Source: an uncultured bacterium (GTDB lineage: Bacteria; CAIJMQ01). Taken from it: a stretch of 7,427 nt of DNA. Shown here in pieces: positions 1-6,636 of this stretch (its first letter is position 1; each line of letters opens with the position of its first letter). The position numbers were made by a program, and so were the translations under genes. The DNA lies in the NCBI GenBank assembly GCA_903821905.1, contig CAIJMQ010000045.1, positions 1-7,427 on the forward strand. Reading direction: 5' to 3'. The notes beneath the pieces were generated by a model. That model did not search any database, was not told the DNA's origin, and worked only from the letters and a program-made list of their open reading frames with translations.

Positions 1-1153
1 CCCTGTTTTCTATCATCTCTTTCGCTTTACTGATTATTTGATTAGCTTTTTCTTCGCCCAATCCAGGTATAGATAATAAATCTTCTATTTTTGCCTTAGC
101 TATATCCTCTATTGTTATAAATCCAGCCTTACCTAAATAATTAGCGGTTTTTACGCCTACTCCGGGAAGTTTAGTTAATTCTTTCTCTATTTCCTTGGGG
201 GTAAGTTTTTTCTCTTTTTCAACTTGGGTTTTACTCCTTATGTCCAGTTTCCATCCTGTCAATTTAGCGGCCAGCCTTACATTCTGTCCTTTTTTACCGA
301 TAGCTAAAGAAAGTTGGTTGTCTTCTACTATAATTCGAGCACGTTTATCTTCTGGGAAAATCTGGATATCAGAGACTGCTGCCGGAGCTAAAGCTTTAGC
401 AATAAAAACCTTCGCGTCCTTGTCATAAGGAATGATGTCAATTTTCTCACCATTAAGTTCCTGAGTTATAGATCTAATCCTTGCTCCCCTTAATCCTATA
501 CATGTACCAACTGCATCTACGTTTTTCATATGACTTTCAACGGCAACCTTAGCTCTATATCCTGGTTCCCTAACTACTGATTTTATCTCGATTATTCCGT
601 CTTTAATCTCGGGCACTTCTATTTTAAACAATTGCTCTAGGAAACGCGGGTGTGTACGAGAAAGAAGCAGGGGGGCAAAATTTTTTTCTCTTCTTATTTC
701 AAACAGATAAACCTTAACATTATCCCCTATCCTAAAACCATCCTGCGGAAGACACTCTTCCCTGGATAATAAACCATCCACATCTCCTAAACCAACAATA
801 AAATCACGATTATCCATGGCTTCTATCTTGCCATTCATAATCTGACCGACTTGAGATTGATAGGTAGAGTAAATTTTCTCACTTATATGTTGTCGGATTT
901 CTTTCATAATAGTAAACTTAGCACTCTGCGCAGCGATTCTACCTAACCCCTCCAAAGATATCTCTTCCCCGTCAATAATGATTCTTATCTCCCCGGTATT
1001 TTGTTTAAGGGTTACAGATATATCCTTAGATTCCCCGAATTTCTTCTTCGCAGCAGAGAGTATAGCAGCCTTCACTGTTTCCACAAGGCTTTCCCTGTTT
1101 AGGCCTGTTTCTTTCTCCAAGGAATCAATAATTGCTAAAATTGCGTTTTCCAT
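1..1153 (-). CDS. nusA: Transcription termination/antitermination factor NusA (3' end outside window)
   Basis: Reading the minus strand from ATG at 1153-1151 gives 384 codons without a stop; the gene runs off the left edge, so the C terminus is missing. NusA binds RNA polymerase and nascent RNA and modulates pausing, termination and antitermination. Domains seen: N-terminal RNAP-binding domain (about 1-100, with GRIAAQSAKFTIMKEIRQ at 71-88), S1 domain (about 102-168), KH1 (about 187-268, with VGTCIGLRGARI and NGEKIDIIPYD) and KH2 (about 272-306, with the hallmark LSLAIGKKGQNVRLAAKLTG at 281-300). A helix-hairpin-helix region follows (LPGVGVKTANYL at 329-340 and IPGLGEEKANQI at 362-373). The N-terminal domain looks about 30 residues shorter than usual. 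A weak Shine-Dalgarno (ATAGG, plus-strand 1161-1165) lies 7 nt before the ATG. RimP, the usual upstream neighbour, is absent; purL diverges instead. Identification is very secure from the KH motifs. Confidence 0.97.
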   Translation of the reverse strand, partial: MENAILAIIDSLEKETGLNRESLVETVKAAILSAAKKKFGESKDISVTLKQNTGEIRIIIDGEEISLEGLGRIAAQSAKFTIMKEIRQHISEKIYSTYQSQVGQIMNGKIEAMDNRDFIVGLGDVDGLLSREECLPQDGFRIGDNVKVYLFEIRREKNFAPLLLSRTHPRFLEQLFKIEVPEIKDGIIEIKSVVREPGYRAKVAVESHMKNVDAVGTCIGLRGARIRSITQELNGEKIDIIPYDKDAKVFIAKALAPAAVSDIQIFPEDKRARIIVEDNQLSLAIGKKGQNVRLAAKLTGWKLDIRSKTQVEKEKKLTPKEIEKELTKLPGVGVKTANYLGKAGFITIEDIAKAKIEDLLSIPGLGEEKANQIISKAKEMIENR

Positions 1154-1229
1154 TTTTTTACCTATTTCTCAACAATTTCTAAACGTTGACAGGTTATCAT
1201 AAAGATGACAAAAATGCAATCCTGATACG

Positions 1230-1259
1230 TTGATTTTACTTATAATTTAAGGATATAAT
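1230..1259 (+). promoter_or_regulatory. Sigma-70-type promoter for purLQ
   Basis: A -35-like TTGATT (1230-1235) and a perfect -10 TATAAT (1254-1259) are separated by 18 bp, on the coding strand of purL. Transcription would begin near 1266, leaving a leader of about 125 nt. A second TATAAT at 1241-1246 has no recognisable -35 partner. Based on consensus matching only; AT-rich DNA yields chance TATAAT boxes, but the paired elements and position favour a real promoter. Confidence 0.6.
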
Positions 1260-1265
1260 ATCGCT

Positions 1266-1363
1266 AATATTGTGGGTAAATTCTAAACCCCAATTTTCCA
1301 ATTTCTACTGCCTGTGGAAGAGAAATTGTTTAGTACTTATACCCTGTAGAGATCAGAGGTTAT
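1266..1363 (+). promoter_or_regulatory. Structured purL 5' leader with three consecutive stem-loops
   Basis: The leader can fold into three hairpins by hand pairing. Hairpin 1 pairs ATTG-(T bulge)-GGGT (1269-1277) with ACCCCAAT (1287-1294), a 9-nt loop between, and may extend outward through A1266/A1267 with T1296/T1297 across one mismatch. Hairpin 2 pairs CAATTTCT (1299-1306) with AGAAATTG (1321-1328), all 8 bp perfect; it can continue inward as CT/AG and CC/GG to a TGT loop at 1313-1315. Hairpin 3 pairs CCCTG (1342-1346) with CAG-A-GG (1354-1359), with weaker flanking pairs out to about 1339 and 1363. No terminator-like T-run follows any of them. It does not match the purine, PRPP or ZTP riboswitch consensus sequences I can recall. 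Function unknown; a regulatory leader is inferred from position. Confidence 0.4.
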
Positions 1364-1376
1364 TACGGCTTGATAT

Positions 1377-1381
1377 AGGAG
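1377..1381 (+). promoter_or_regulatory. Ribosome binding site of purL
   Basis: AGGAG lies 11 nt before ATG 1393 and 5 nt before an in-frame TTG at 1387. The family N terminus (MHTIEVTF-like) fits ATG 1393. TTG 1387 would add only two residues and cannot be excluded. This site argues against the longer open frame that reaches back to TTG 1270, whose extra 41 residues overlap the leader hairpins and do not resemble PurL. Confidence 0.65.
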
Positions 1382-1392
1382 TTGTTTTGAAT

Positions 1393-4300
1393 ATGCATAC
1401 AATAGAGGTAACCTTCAATTCTGCATTAAAGGATCCTTTTGTAGGAAATAAAAGGAAAGAAATTCTTGGTCTAGGTTTACCTGTACAGTCTGTCAAGGAA
1501 ATATTTTTATATACAATTGACAAAGAATTTACAAAAAAAGAGCTAACTTCCCTTGCAAAAGAGCTATTCTCTGACCCTCTAATACAAGAATTTTCTGTTG
1601 ATAAGTCCATGCTTAACAAATTCCACTGGGATTGGCTTATATATGTAAACAACCTGCCCGGCGTTAAAGATAATGTAGGGGACCGGTCTCAAGAAGCGAT
1701 TGAAGACATTTTAAGCGTGGAATTTAATAAAGGAGAAGCTGTCTACACATCGAAATACTATCTAATAAATGGGGATTTAACAAGAAAAGATGTTGATAAA
1801 ATTGCTAAAGAGGCTTTTGCATATGAATCTGTAGAATCTTGGCATATTTTAGACAGGGAAACGTATTCAGAAAAAGGATTTACACCTGAAATTCCCAAGG
1901 TGCTAATCAAACATCAACCCCAAATTTCAGAATTTAACTTAAATACTTCAGGGGAATTGCTGAAGCTAAGCAAACAAAAAAATCTCGCCTTAAATCTTCA
2001 AGAGATGAAAAAAATTAAAGAATATTTCTCAAAGATTGATGTGATAAAGGCAAGAAGAAAAATGGGGTTTAATGAGAAACCAACAGACTCAGAACTGGAA
2101 GTTTTGGCACAAACATGGTCGGAACACTGTAAACATAAAATATTCAATGCATATGTTACATATACCGATGGTGTAAAAACCGAACATGTAAACAGTCTTT
2201 TTAAGACTTATATCCGTTCTTCAACGGAAAAACTCCAGAAAAAACTAAAATGGATAGTTTCTACACTCTGGGATAATTCAGGCGTTATACAATTTAACGA
2301 TAAATATCTATTTGCTTTCAAATGCGAAACCCACAATTCTCCGTCGTCAAAGTACCCCTATGGTGGAGCTCTCACGGGTATAGTAGGAGTATATCGTGAC
2401 CCTATGGGAACAGGCAAGGGAGTAAAACTCATATACGGTACATATGGTTTCTGCACATCTGAACCTAATTATAACGGTCCCATAAAACCGGAAATTCATC
2501 CCAAAAGACTACTAGAAGGAGTTAGAAAAGGTGTGCAGGACGGCGGCAACAAACATGGGGTCCCTACTCCTTATGGAATTGTATTTTTTGACAATGGATA
2601 TCTCGGAAAACCCGCTATATATGTTTTAGCGGCAGGCATTATCCCAAGGACAATAAATGGAGAAAGTGGGGCAGAGAAACAGCCTAATCCAGGGGACTTG
2701 ATTGTAATGTGCGGAGGGAAAGTAGGTATTGACGGTATTCACGGCGCTACCGAATCTTCAATGGAAGGAGGAGCACATATCACTTTGGGGCATGTTCAAA
2801 TGGGAGACCCTTATACTCAAAAGAAAATGCACGACTTTCTAAATGAAGCAAGGGATAAGTGCCTATACACTTGTATTCAGGATTGCGGAGCCGGAGGACT
2901 TTCTTCCAGCGTGGGAGAGATGGGCTATAATTTCGGGAGAAAAGGCGGAGCAAAAGGCTTTAAACTTTATTTGGATAGAGTCCCACTAAAATATAAAGGC
3001 CTAGACCCCTGGCAAATCCTTGTATCGGAATCACAAGAGAGGATGATAGTATCTATATTACCTGAAAAATTGAAAGAATTCATGAAACTTGCCCAAAAAC
3101 ATGAAGTCGAATCTACGGTTCTTGGAGAACTTAATTCCTCGGGTAAATTTCATACTATATACAATGATAAGCCTGTTACGTTTTTGGATATGCATTTCGT
3201 TCACGAGGGTGTCCCGCAATTAGAACTTGAAGCAAAATGGATAACACCCCAGACAAGAGGTTTAAGAGAACCTCAAATCCCAAAAATAAAAAATCATACT
3301 AAGTTTTTAAAAGAGATGCTTTCAAGACCAAACATTGCGGGCAAAGAATACATAGTAAGGCAATTTGACCACGAAGTTCAGGCAACAAGTGTAATTAAAC
3401 ATTTAGTTGGAGAGAAAAGCGATGTATATTCTGACGGAGTAGTTATAAGGCCTGATTTTGAATCCAATAAAGCGATTGCTATAGCGGCAGGTATAAATCC
3501 CAAATACAGCCAGATTGATACCTATCATATGACAGCAAATGCATTTGACGAAGCAATAAGAAGGGTTATAGCACTTGGGGGAGATATTAAAAAAATTGTA
3601 CTGAATGACAACTTCTGTTGGCCATCACCTCTCCCCGGCAAAGATAATCCGGATGCAAAGTACAAGATGGCTCAATTAGTTAGAGCCAACCGCGCACTAT
3701 TTGACTATACTATTGCCTATGGTACTCCCTGTATATCAGGTAAAGATTCTATGTCTATGGATGCTACTATACCCGACCTAAACGGTAAAAAACATCGCAT
3801 TTCATCATTACCAACTGCAATGTTCTCCAGTGCCGGCATAATAGATGATTATAAGAAATGTGTAACCATGGATGTAAAAAAACCAGGAGATCTGGTTTTT
3901 GTCCTGGGTGAAACATACGATGAATGCGGGGGATCAGAATACTACGAGATGTTTAAAGAGATAGGATTGAATGTCCCTGTTGTAAGAGCGAAGAAGACGG
4001 TTAAACTCTATAGAGCTTTAAGCAAGGCTATTAAGAAAGGGCTGGTTGCATCAGCGCACGGTTGTTATAAGGGGGGATTAGGGATTGCGTTAGCTCAAAC
4101 TTCTTTTGCCGGAGGTTATGGGTTAGATATAGACTTAAATTCTATTCCCAGAGAAAAAATTAATGACGAAGATAGAATTCTTTATTCGGAATCAGCTTCG
4201 AGGTTTATAGTAACTGTTTCTAAGAAACATGAGAAATTATTCAGGGAGATAATGAAAGGTATTGAATTTGGTTTAGTGGGGAAGGTCACAAACAATAGAA

Positions 4301-4395
4301 CTTTTACAGCAAAGGGATTACAGGGTAAAGTTATAATTAAAGAAAATATTGATATTTTGAAAAAAGCCTGGAAAGAACCGTTCGGCAAAATGTAA
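1393..4395 (+). CDS. purL: Phosphoribosylformylglycinamidine (FGAM) synthase, large synthetase subunit PurL
   Basis: A cytosolic enzyme that uses ATP and PurQ-derived ammonia to convert FGAR to FGAM in de novo purine synthesis. The product is 1000 residues. Residues 1-155 hold two tandem PurS-like segments (about 1-75 and 78-155, the second with LPGVKDNVGDRSQEA at 88-102), then the FGAM synthase linker with TWSEHCKHK (241-249). The two AIRS-type halves follow. The first has KCETHNSPS (310-318), YGGALTGIVGVYRDPMGTG (323-341), MEGGAHITLGHVQMGDP (457-473) and DCGAGGLSSSVGEM (497-510). The second has DGVVIRP (681-687), NAFDEAIRRVIALGGD (716-731), NDNFCWPSP (738-746), SGKDSMSMD (782-790) and AHGCYKGGLGIALA (888-901). 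There is no C-terminal glutaminase domain; that activity is the next gene, 6 nt downstream. This is the intermediate architecture between the about 1300-residue single-chain enzyme and the small PurL that needs separate PurS. All recognisable key motifs are intact. Stop TAA 4393-4395. Confidence 0.96.
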   Translation: MHTIEVTFNSALKDPFVGNKRKEILGLGLPVQSVKEIFLYTIDKEFTKKELTSLAKELFSDPLIQEFSVDKSMLNKFHWDWLIYVNNLPGVKDNVGDRSQEAIEDILSVEFNKGEAVYTSKYYLINGDLTRKDVDKIAKEAFAYESVESWHILDRETYSEKGFTPEIPKVLIKHQPQISEFNLNTSGELLKLSKQKNLALNLQEMKKIKEYFSKIDVIKARRKMGFNEKPTDSELEVLAQTWSEHCKHKIFNAYVTYTDGVKTEHVNSLFKTYIRSSTEKLQKKLKWIVSTLWDNSGVIQFNDKYLFAFKCETHNSPSSKYPYGGALTGIVGVYRDPMGTGKGVKLIYGTYGFCTSEPNYNGPIKPEIHPKRLLEGVRKGVQDGGNKHGVPTPYGIVFFDNGYLGKPAIYVLAAGIIPRTINGESGAEKQPNPGDLIVMCGGKVGIDGIHGATESSMEGGAHITLGHVQMGDPYTQKKMHDFLNEARDKCLYTCIQDCGAGGLSSSVGEMGYNFGRKGGAKGFKLYLDRVPLKYKGLDPWQILVSESQERMIVSILPEKLKEFMKLAQKHEVESTVLGELNSSGKFHTIYNDKPVTFLDMHFVHEGVPQLELEAKWITPQTRGLREPQIPKIKNHTKFLKEMLSRPNIAGKEYIVRQFDHEVQATSVIKHLVGEKSDVYSDGVVIRPDFESNKAIAIAAGINPKYSQIDTYHMTANAFDEAIRRVIALGGDIKKIVLNDNFCWPSPLPGKDNPDAKYKMAQLVRANRALFDYTIAYGTPCISGKDSMSMDATIPDLNGKKHRISSLPTAMFSSAGIIDDYKKCVTMDVKKPGDLVFVLGETYDECGGSEYYEMFKEIGLNVPVVRAKKTVKLYRALSKAIKKGLVASAHGCYKGGLGIALAQTSFAGGYGLDIDLNSIPREKINDEDRILYSESASRFIVTVSKKHEKLFREIMKGIEFGLVGKVTNNRTFTAKGLQGKVIIKENIDILKKAWKEPFGKM

Positions 4396-4401
4396 GCAAA
4401 C

Positions 4402-5187
4402 ATGAGAAAAGTTAAAGTTCTTGTATTATATGGGCACGGTATAAACTGTGATAATGAGACAAGTAAAGCATTTGAATTGGCAGGAGCCTATGCAGAAAAA
4501 GTTCATACCAATGAACTTATAGAAAATTCCAATAAGTTGGATACTTATGACATCTTGGCATTTCCGGGAGGATTCTCGTTTGGAGATGATATCGCTGCCG
4601 GGAAAATTCATGCTGTAAAATTTAAATATAGATTAAGAGAAAATCTCTCAAGGTTCATTGCAGATAAAAAACTTATTATAGGGATATGTAACGGGTTTCA
4701 GATAATGGTAAAACTGGGCATTCTCCCGGGAATAGATAACGACTATTGGACAGAAAAAGTAACTTTAACATTTAATGATTCAGGAAAATTTGAAGATAGA
4801 TGGGTATACTTAAAAATAGGAAAATCTCCCTGTACATTTACTAAAGATATTCAGGGGCTATACTTACCGGTAAGACACGGGGAAGGGAAATTCTATACAA
4901 ACCAGGGAATACTTAATAAACTTAAAAAAAATAACCTTGTCGCTATACGATACGTAGGAGCTAATAACGAGAAGAACCCTGGTTATCCTTTTAATCCCAA
5001 CGGTTCTTTAGATGATATTGCAGGAATATGTGACCCTTCCGGCAGAATCTTTGGTATCATGCCTCATCCTGAAGCTTATATTTATAAAGAAAATCATCCT
5101 CGACACACAAGGGAAAAATTACCAGAAGAGGGAATGGGGCTTAAGATTTTCAGAAATGCAGTGAAATATGTAAAAGATAATCTTTAA
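4402..5187 (+). CDS. purQ: FGAM synthase glutaminase subunit PurQ
   Basis: A class I glutamine amidotransferase that hydrolyses glutamine and delivers ammonia to PurL for FGAM formation. At 261 residues it is longer than the about 225-residue Bacillus-type PurQ and matches the class partnered with large PurL. Seen in order: YGHGINCDNETSKAFELAGA (10-29), FPGGFSFGDD (54-63), the nucleophile elbow GICNGFQ (94-100, Cys96), PVRHGEGKFY (156-165), the NPNGSLDDIAGI signature (198-209), and GIMPHPEAY (218-226) supplying His222 and Glu224 of the triad. The start ATG 4402 is 6 nt after the purL stop with no clear Shine-Dalgarno between, so reinitiation after purL is likely. This would keep the two subunits in stoichiometry. 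Cotranscribed with purL; no terminator is evident after it. Stop TAA 5185-5187. Confidence 0.96.
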   Translation: MRKVKVLVLYGHGINCDNETSKAFELAGAYAEKVHTNELIENSNKLDTYDILAFPGGFSFGDDIAAGKIHAVKFKYRLRENLSRFIADKKLIIGICNGFQIMVKLGILPGIDNDYWTEKVTLTFNDSGKFEDRWVYLKIGKSPCTFTKDIQGLYLPVRHGEGKFYTNQGILNKLKKNNLVAIRYVGANNEKNPGYPFNPNGSLDDIAGICDPSGRIFGIMPHPEAYIYKENHPRHTREKLPEEGMGLKIFRNAVKYVKDNL

Positions 5188-5215
5188 TTTAAAAGATTTG
5201 GTATAATTTAAAAGA
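5171..5215 (+). repeat. Three TAAAAGA copies at 19-bp spacing flanking a promoter
   Basis: TAAAAGA occurs at 5171-5177, 5190-5196 and 5209-5215, each exactly 19 bp from the next. Copies two and three share the longer AATTTAAAAGA. ATCTTT at 5180-5185 is the inverse of AAAGAT, giving a perfect odd-centred palindrome at 5173-5185 (AAAGAT-A-ATCTTT) and a second inverted pair with AAAGATT at 5192-5198. The first copy overlaps the end of purQ; the third overlaps the predicted transcription start of the next unit. It could be an operator array; in DNA this AT-rich it could also be chance. Confidence 0.35.
5199..5207 (+). promoter_or_regulatory. Extended -10 promoter for the ATPase/CvpA/HU unit
   Basis: TGG immediately precedes a perfect TATAAT (5202-5207), giving the TGnTATAAT extended -10 form, which can work without a good -35. 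No convincing -35 is seen 16-18 bp upstream. Predicted transcription start is about 5213-5215, so the leader would be very short and begin at the purine-rich Shine-Dalgarno stretch. Confidence 0.5.
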
Positions 5216-5219
5216 GGGG
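5213..5219 (+). promoter_or_regulatory. Shine-Dalgarno pointing to a non-standard start
   Basis: AGAGGGG at 5213-5219 is the strongest ribosome-binding match near this gene. Seven bases downstream, at 5227, the in-frame codon is ATC, not ATG/GTG/TTG. The GTG at 5231 is out of frame and hits TAA three codons on. A second purine stretch, GGAAGG (5233-5238), is 21 nt from TTG 5260, too far for normal initiation. See the ATPase entry. Confidence 0.45.
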
Positions 5220-5259
5220 TACTCATATCGGTGGAAGGATAACTCTTAGTATTATACTT

Positions 5260-6636
5260 TTGATATTTTCCTATAGCTGGCTTTTTATGGTAGCGTGGGT
5301 AAACATCGATGCCAGAAAAAAAGGAAGGAATATAAAACTCTGTAACAGTTTAGTTTTTTTATTAGTCCCCTTGGGAATATACTTCTATCATAGTTTATAT
5401 ACCACGTTTTTCCCTAAAGAAACAACTCAAAATAATACTTCAACAGGAAACCCTAATAAACCCTCCAAGGGAGCAGACGAAGATAGAAAAATATTGAAGA
5501 CTATTGATAAGATTTTCCAAGATGCTATAACCCACAGAGCATCAGATATCCATTTGGAGCCCGACAAGGAAAAACTAACTATACGATTTAGAATAGATGG
5601 TGTTCTTTATGAATACAAAGGCTTTCCTGAAAACTTAGGAAAAGCAATTATTTCTTCAATCAAAGTTTTAAGTGACTTAGATATAGCCCAAAAAAGAGCT
5701 TTCCAAGACGGAAGTTTCTCCTCTGCAATAAAAGGCAGAAAGATAGATTTCAGGGTGTCAGTTTCTGCATCGCAATACGGAGAGACAATGGTTATAAGAG
5801 TTCTAGACCCTCAGGAAGGATTAGTAGACATCTCACAACTCGGCGTGCTTCCAGAAGTAGAGGAAAAATTCAAATCTGTAGTATTCCGTAACGATGGCGT
5901 CGTGCTAATAGTGGGACCTACAGGATGCGGTAAAACAACTACTCTTTACGCTATACTAAATAAAGTGAACAATTCCGGTAAGAATATTATAAGCATAGAA
6001 GACCCTATTGAATATAAAATTAAAAATATAACCCAGATCCCGGTTAATCCACGCGCAGGAGTAACATTTGCGAATAGTCTTAGAAGTATACTTCGCCAGG
6101 ATCCGGACATAATAATGGTAGGAGAAATACGAGATATTGAAACTGCCAAAATAGCAATAGAAGCTTCCCTTACAGGACATTTGGTATTCTCAACTCTGCA
6201 TACAAGAGATTCAATAAGCACAATTACACGACTATTGGAAATGGGGTTTGAACGTTATCTTATCTCCTCTTCTCTTGCTGGAATAATCAGTCAAAGGTTA
6301 GTAAGGCTCTTGTGCCCGCAATGTAAAATTCCTTATGTTCTTTCTGCTGATAAATCTTTTGGTCAAGAAGGACCACAACTAAAAGCTGGAGAACAGGTTT
6401 ATAAAGCAAAGGGTTGTAATTATTGTTCCAACACTGGTTACAGAAAATGTACGGGATTATTTGAAGTTTTTGCAATTGACAAAAAAATAAAGGAATTAAT
6501 TAATAGCAAAGTATCAGAGGAAGAAATTTTCATACAAGCCAAAAAAGATGGTTTAATTACATTAACAGAAGATGGTTTAATAAAAATAAGACGAGGACTT
6601 ACCAGCATAGAAGAAATTGAGAGCGTAATAAGATGA
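5260..6636 (+). CDS. Membrane-anchored GspE/PilB-family secretion ATPase
   Basis: Hexameric AAA-like motor of the type II secretion/type IV pilus assembly family. Numbering is from TTG 5260 (458 residues). Seen: DAITHRASDIHLEP (88-101) of the N2 domain, Walker A GPTGCGKTT (219-227), Asp box ISIEDPIEY (244-252), Walker B LRQDPDIIMVGEIRD (278-292), His box TGHLVFSTLHT (305-315), QRLVRLLCPQC (345-355), then GCNYC (385-389). CxxC 352/355 and CxxC 386/389 form the zinc site typical of GspE/PilB and absent from PilT, indicating an assembly rather than retraction motor. The usual N1 domain is missing; residues 1-14 and about 29-47 are hydrophobic, joined by a basic loop (DARKKGRN), then a Ser/Thr/Asn/Pro-rich linker to about 75. 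TTG 5260 truncates the first helix. The frame is open from 5212, and ATC 5227 would add 11 residues and complete it. TGYRKC (392-397) replaces the usual TGYxGR. It overlaps the next gene by ATGA. No pilin or PilC gene is visible, so its machine is unknown. Confidence 0.9.
   Translation: MIFSYSWLFMVAWVNIDARKKGRNIKLCNSLVFLLVPLGIYFYHSLYTTFFPKETTQNNTSTGNPNKPSKGADEDRKILKTIDKIFQDAITHRASDIHLEPDKEKLTIRFRIDGVLYEYKGFPENLGKAIISSIKVLSDLDIAQKRAFQDGSFSSAIKGRKIDFRVSVSASQYGETMVIRVLDPQEGLVDISQLGVLPEVEEKFKSVVFRNDGVVLIVGPTGCGKTTTLYAILNKVNNSGKNIISIEDPIEYKIKNITQIPVNPRAGVTFANSLRSILRQDPDIIMVGEIRDIETAKIAIEASLTGHLVFSTLHTRDSISTITRLLEMGFERYLISSSLAGIISQRLVRLLCPQCKIPYVLSADKSFGQEGPQLKAGEQVYKAKGCNYCSNTGYRKCTGLFEVFAIDKKIKELINSKVSEEEIFIQAKKDGLITLTEDGLIKIRRGLTSIEEIESVIR

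Noticed and set aside
1169-1189. TCAAC/GTTGA hairpin in the nusA leader
   Set aside because: Only 5 bp with an 11-nt loop; expected by chance in this composition.
1196-1201. Minus-strand TATGAT as a -10 for nusA
   Set aside because: No acceptable -35 at 16-19 bp spacing (TTGCAT is only 12 bp away) and no TGn extension; nusA surely has a promoter here but I cannot place it.
1186-1215. Perfect TTGACA (-35) at 1186-1191 on the plus strand
   Set aside because: The best -10 at 18 bp is AAAAAT (4 of 6 matches), and a far better paired promoter lies just downstream; at most a weak second promoter.
1270-1392. In-frame extension of purL back to TTG 1270 (41 extra residues)
   Set aside because: It overlaps the leader hairpins, lacks a Shine-Dalgarno, and its residues look non-coding; the AGGAG at 1377 and the family N terminus place the start at 1393.
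5179-5198. Inverted repeat after purQ as a rho-independent terminator
   Set aside because: The 7-bp stem has a single G-C pair and is followed by TGGTATAAT rather than a T-run, so it fits an operator or chance better than a terminator.
6546-6581. 12-bp direct repeat AGATGGTTTAAT (6546-6557 and 6570-6581)
   Set aside because: It lies in the conserved C-terminal region of the ATPase, where the family repeats a Gly-hydrophobic motif (DGLI); explained by the protein sequence.
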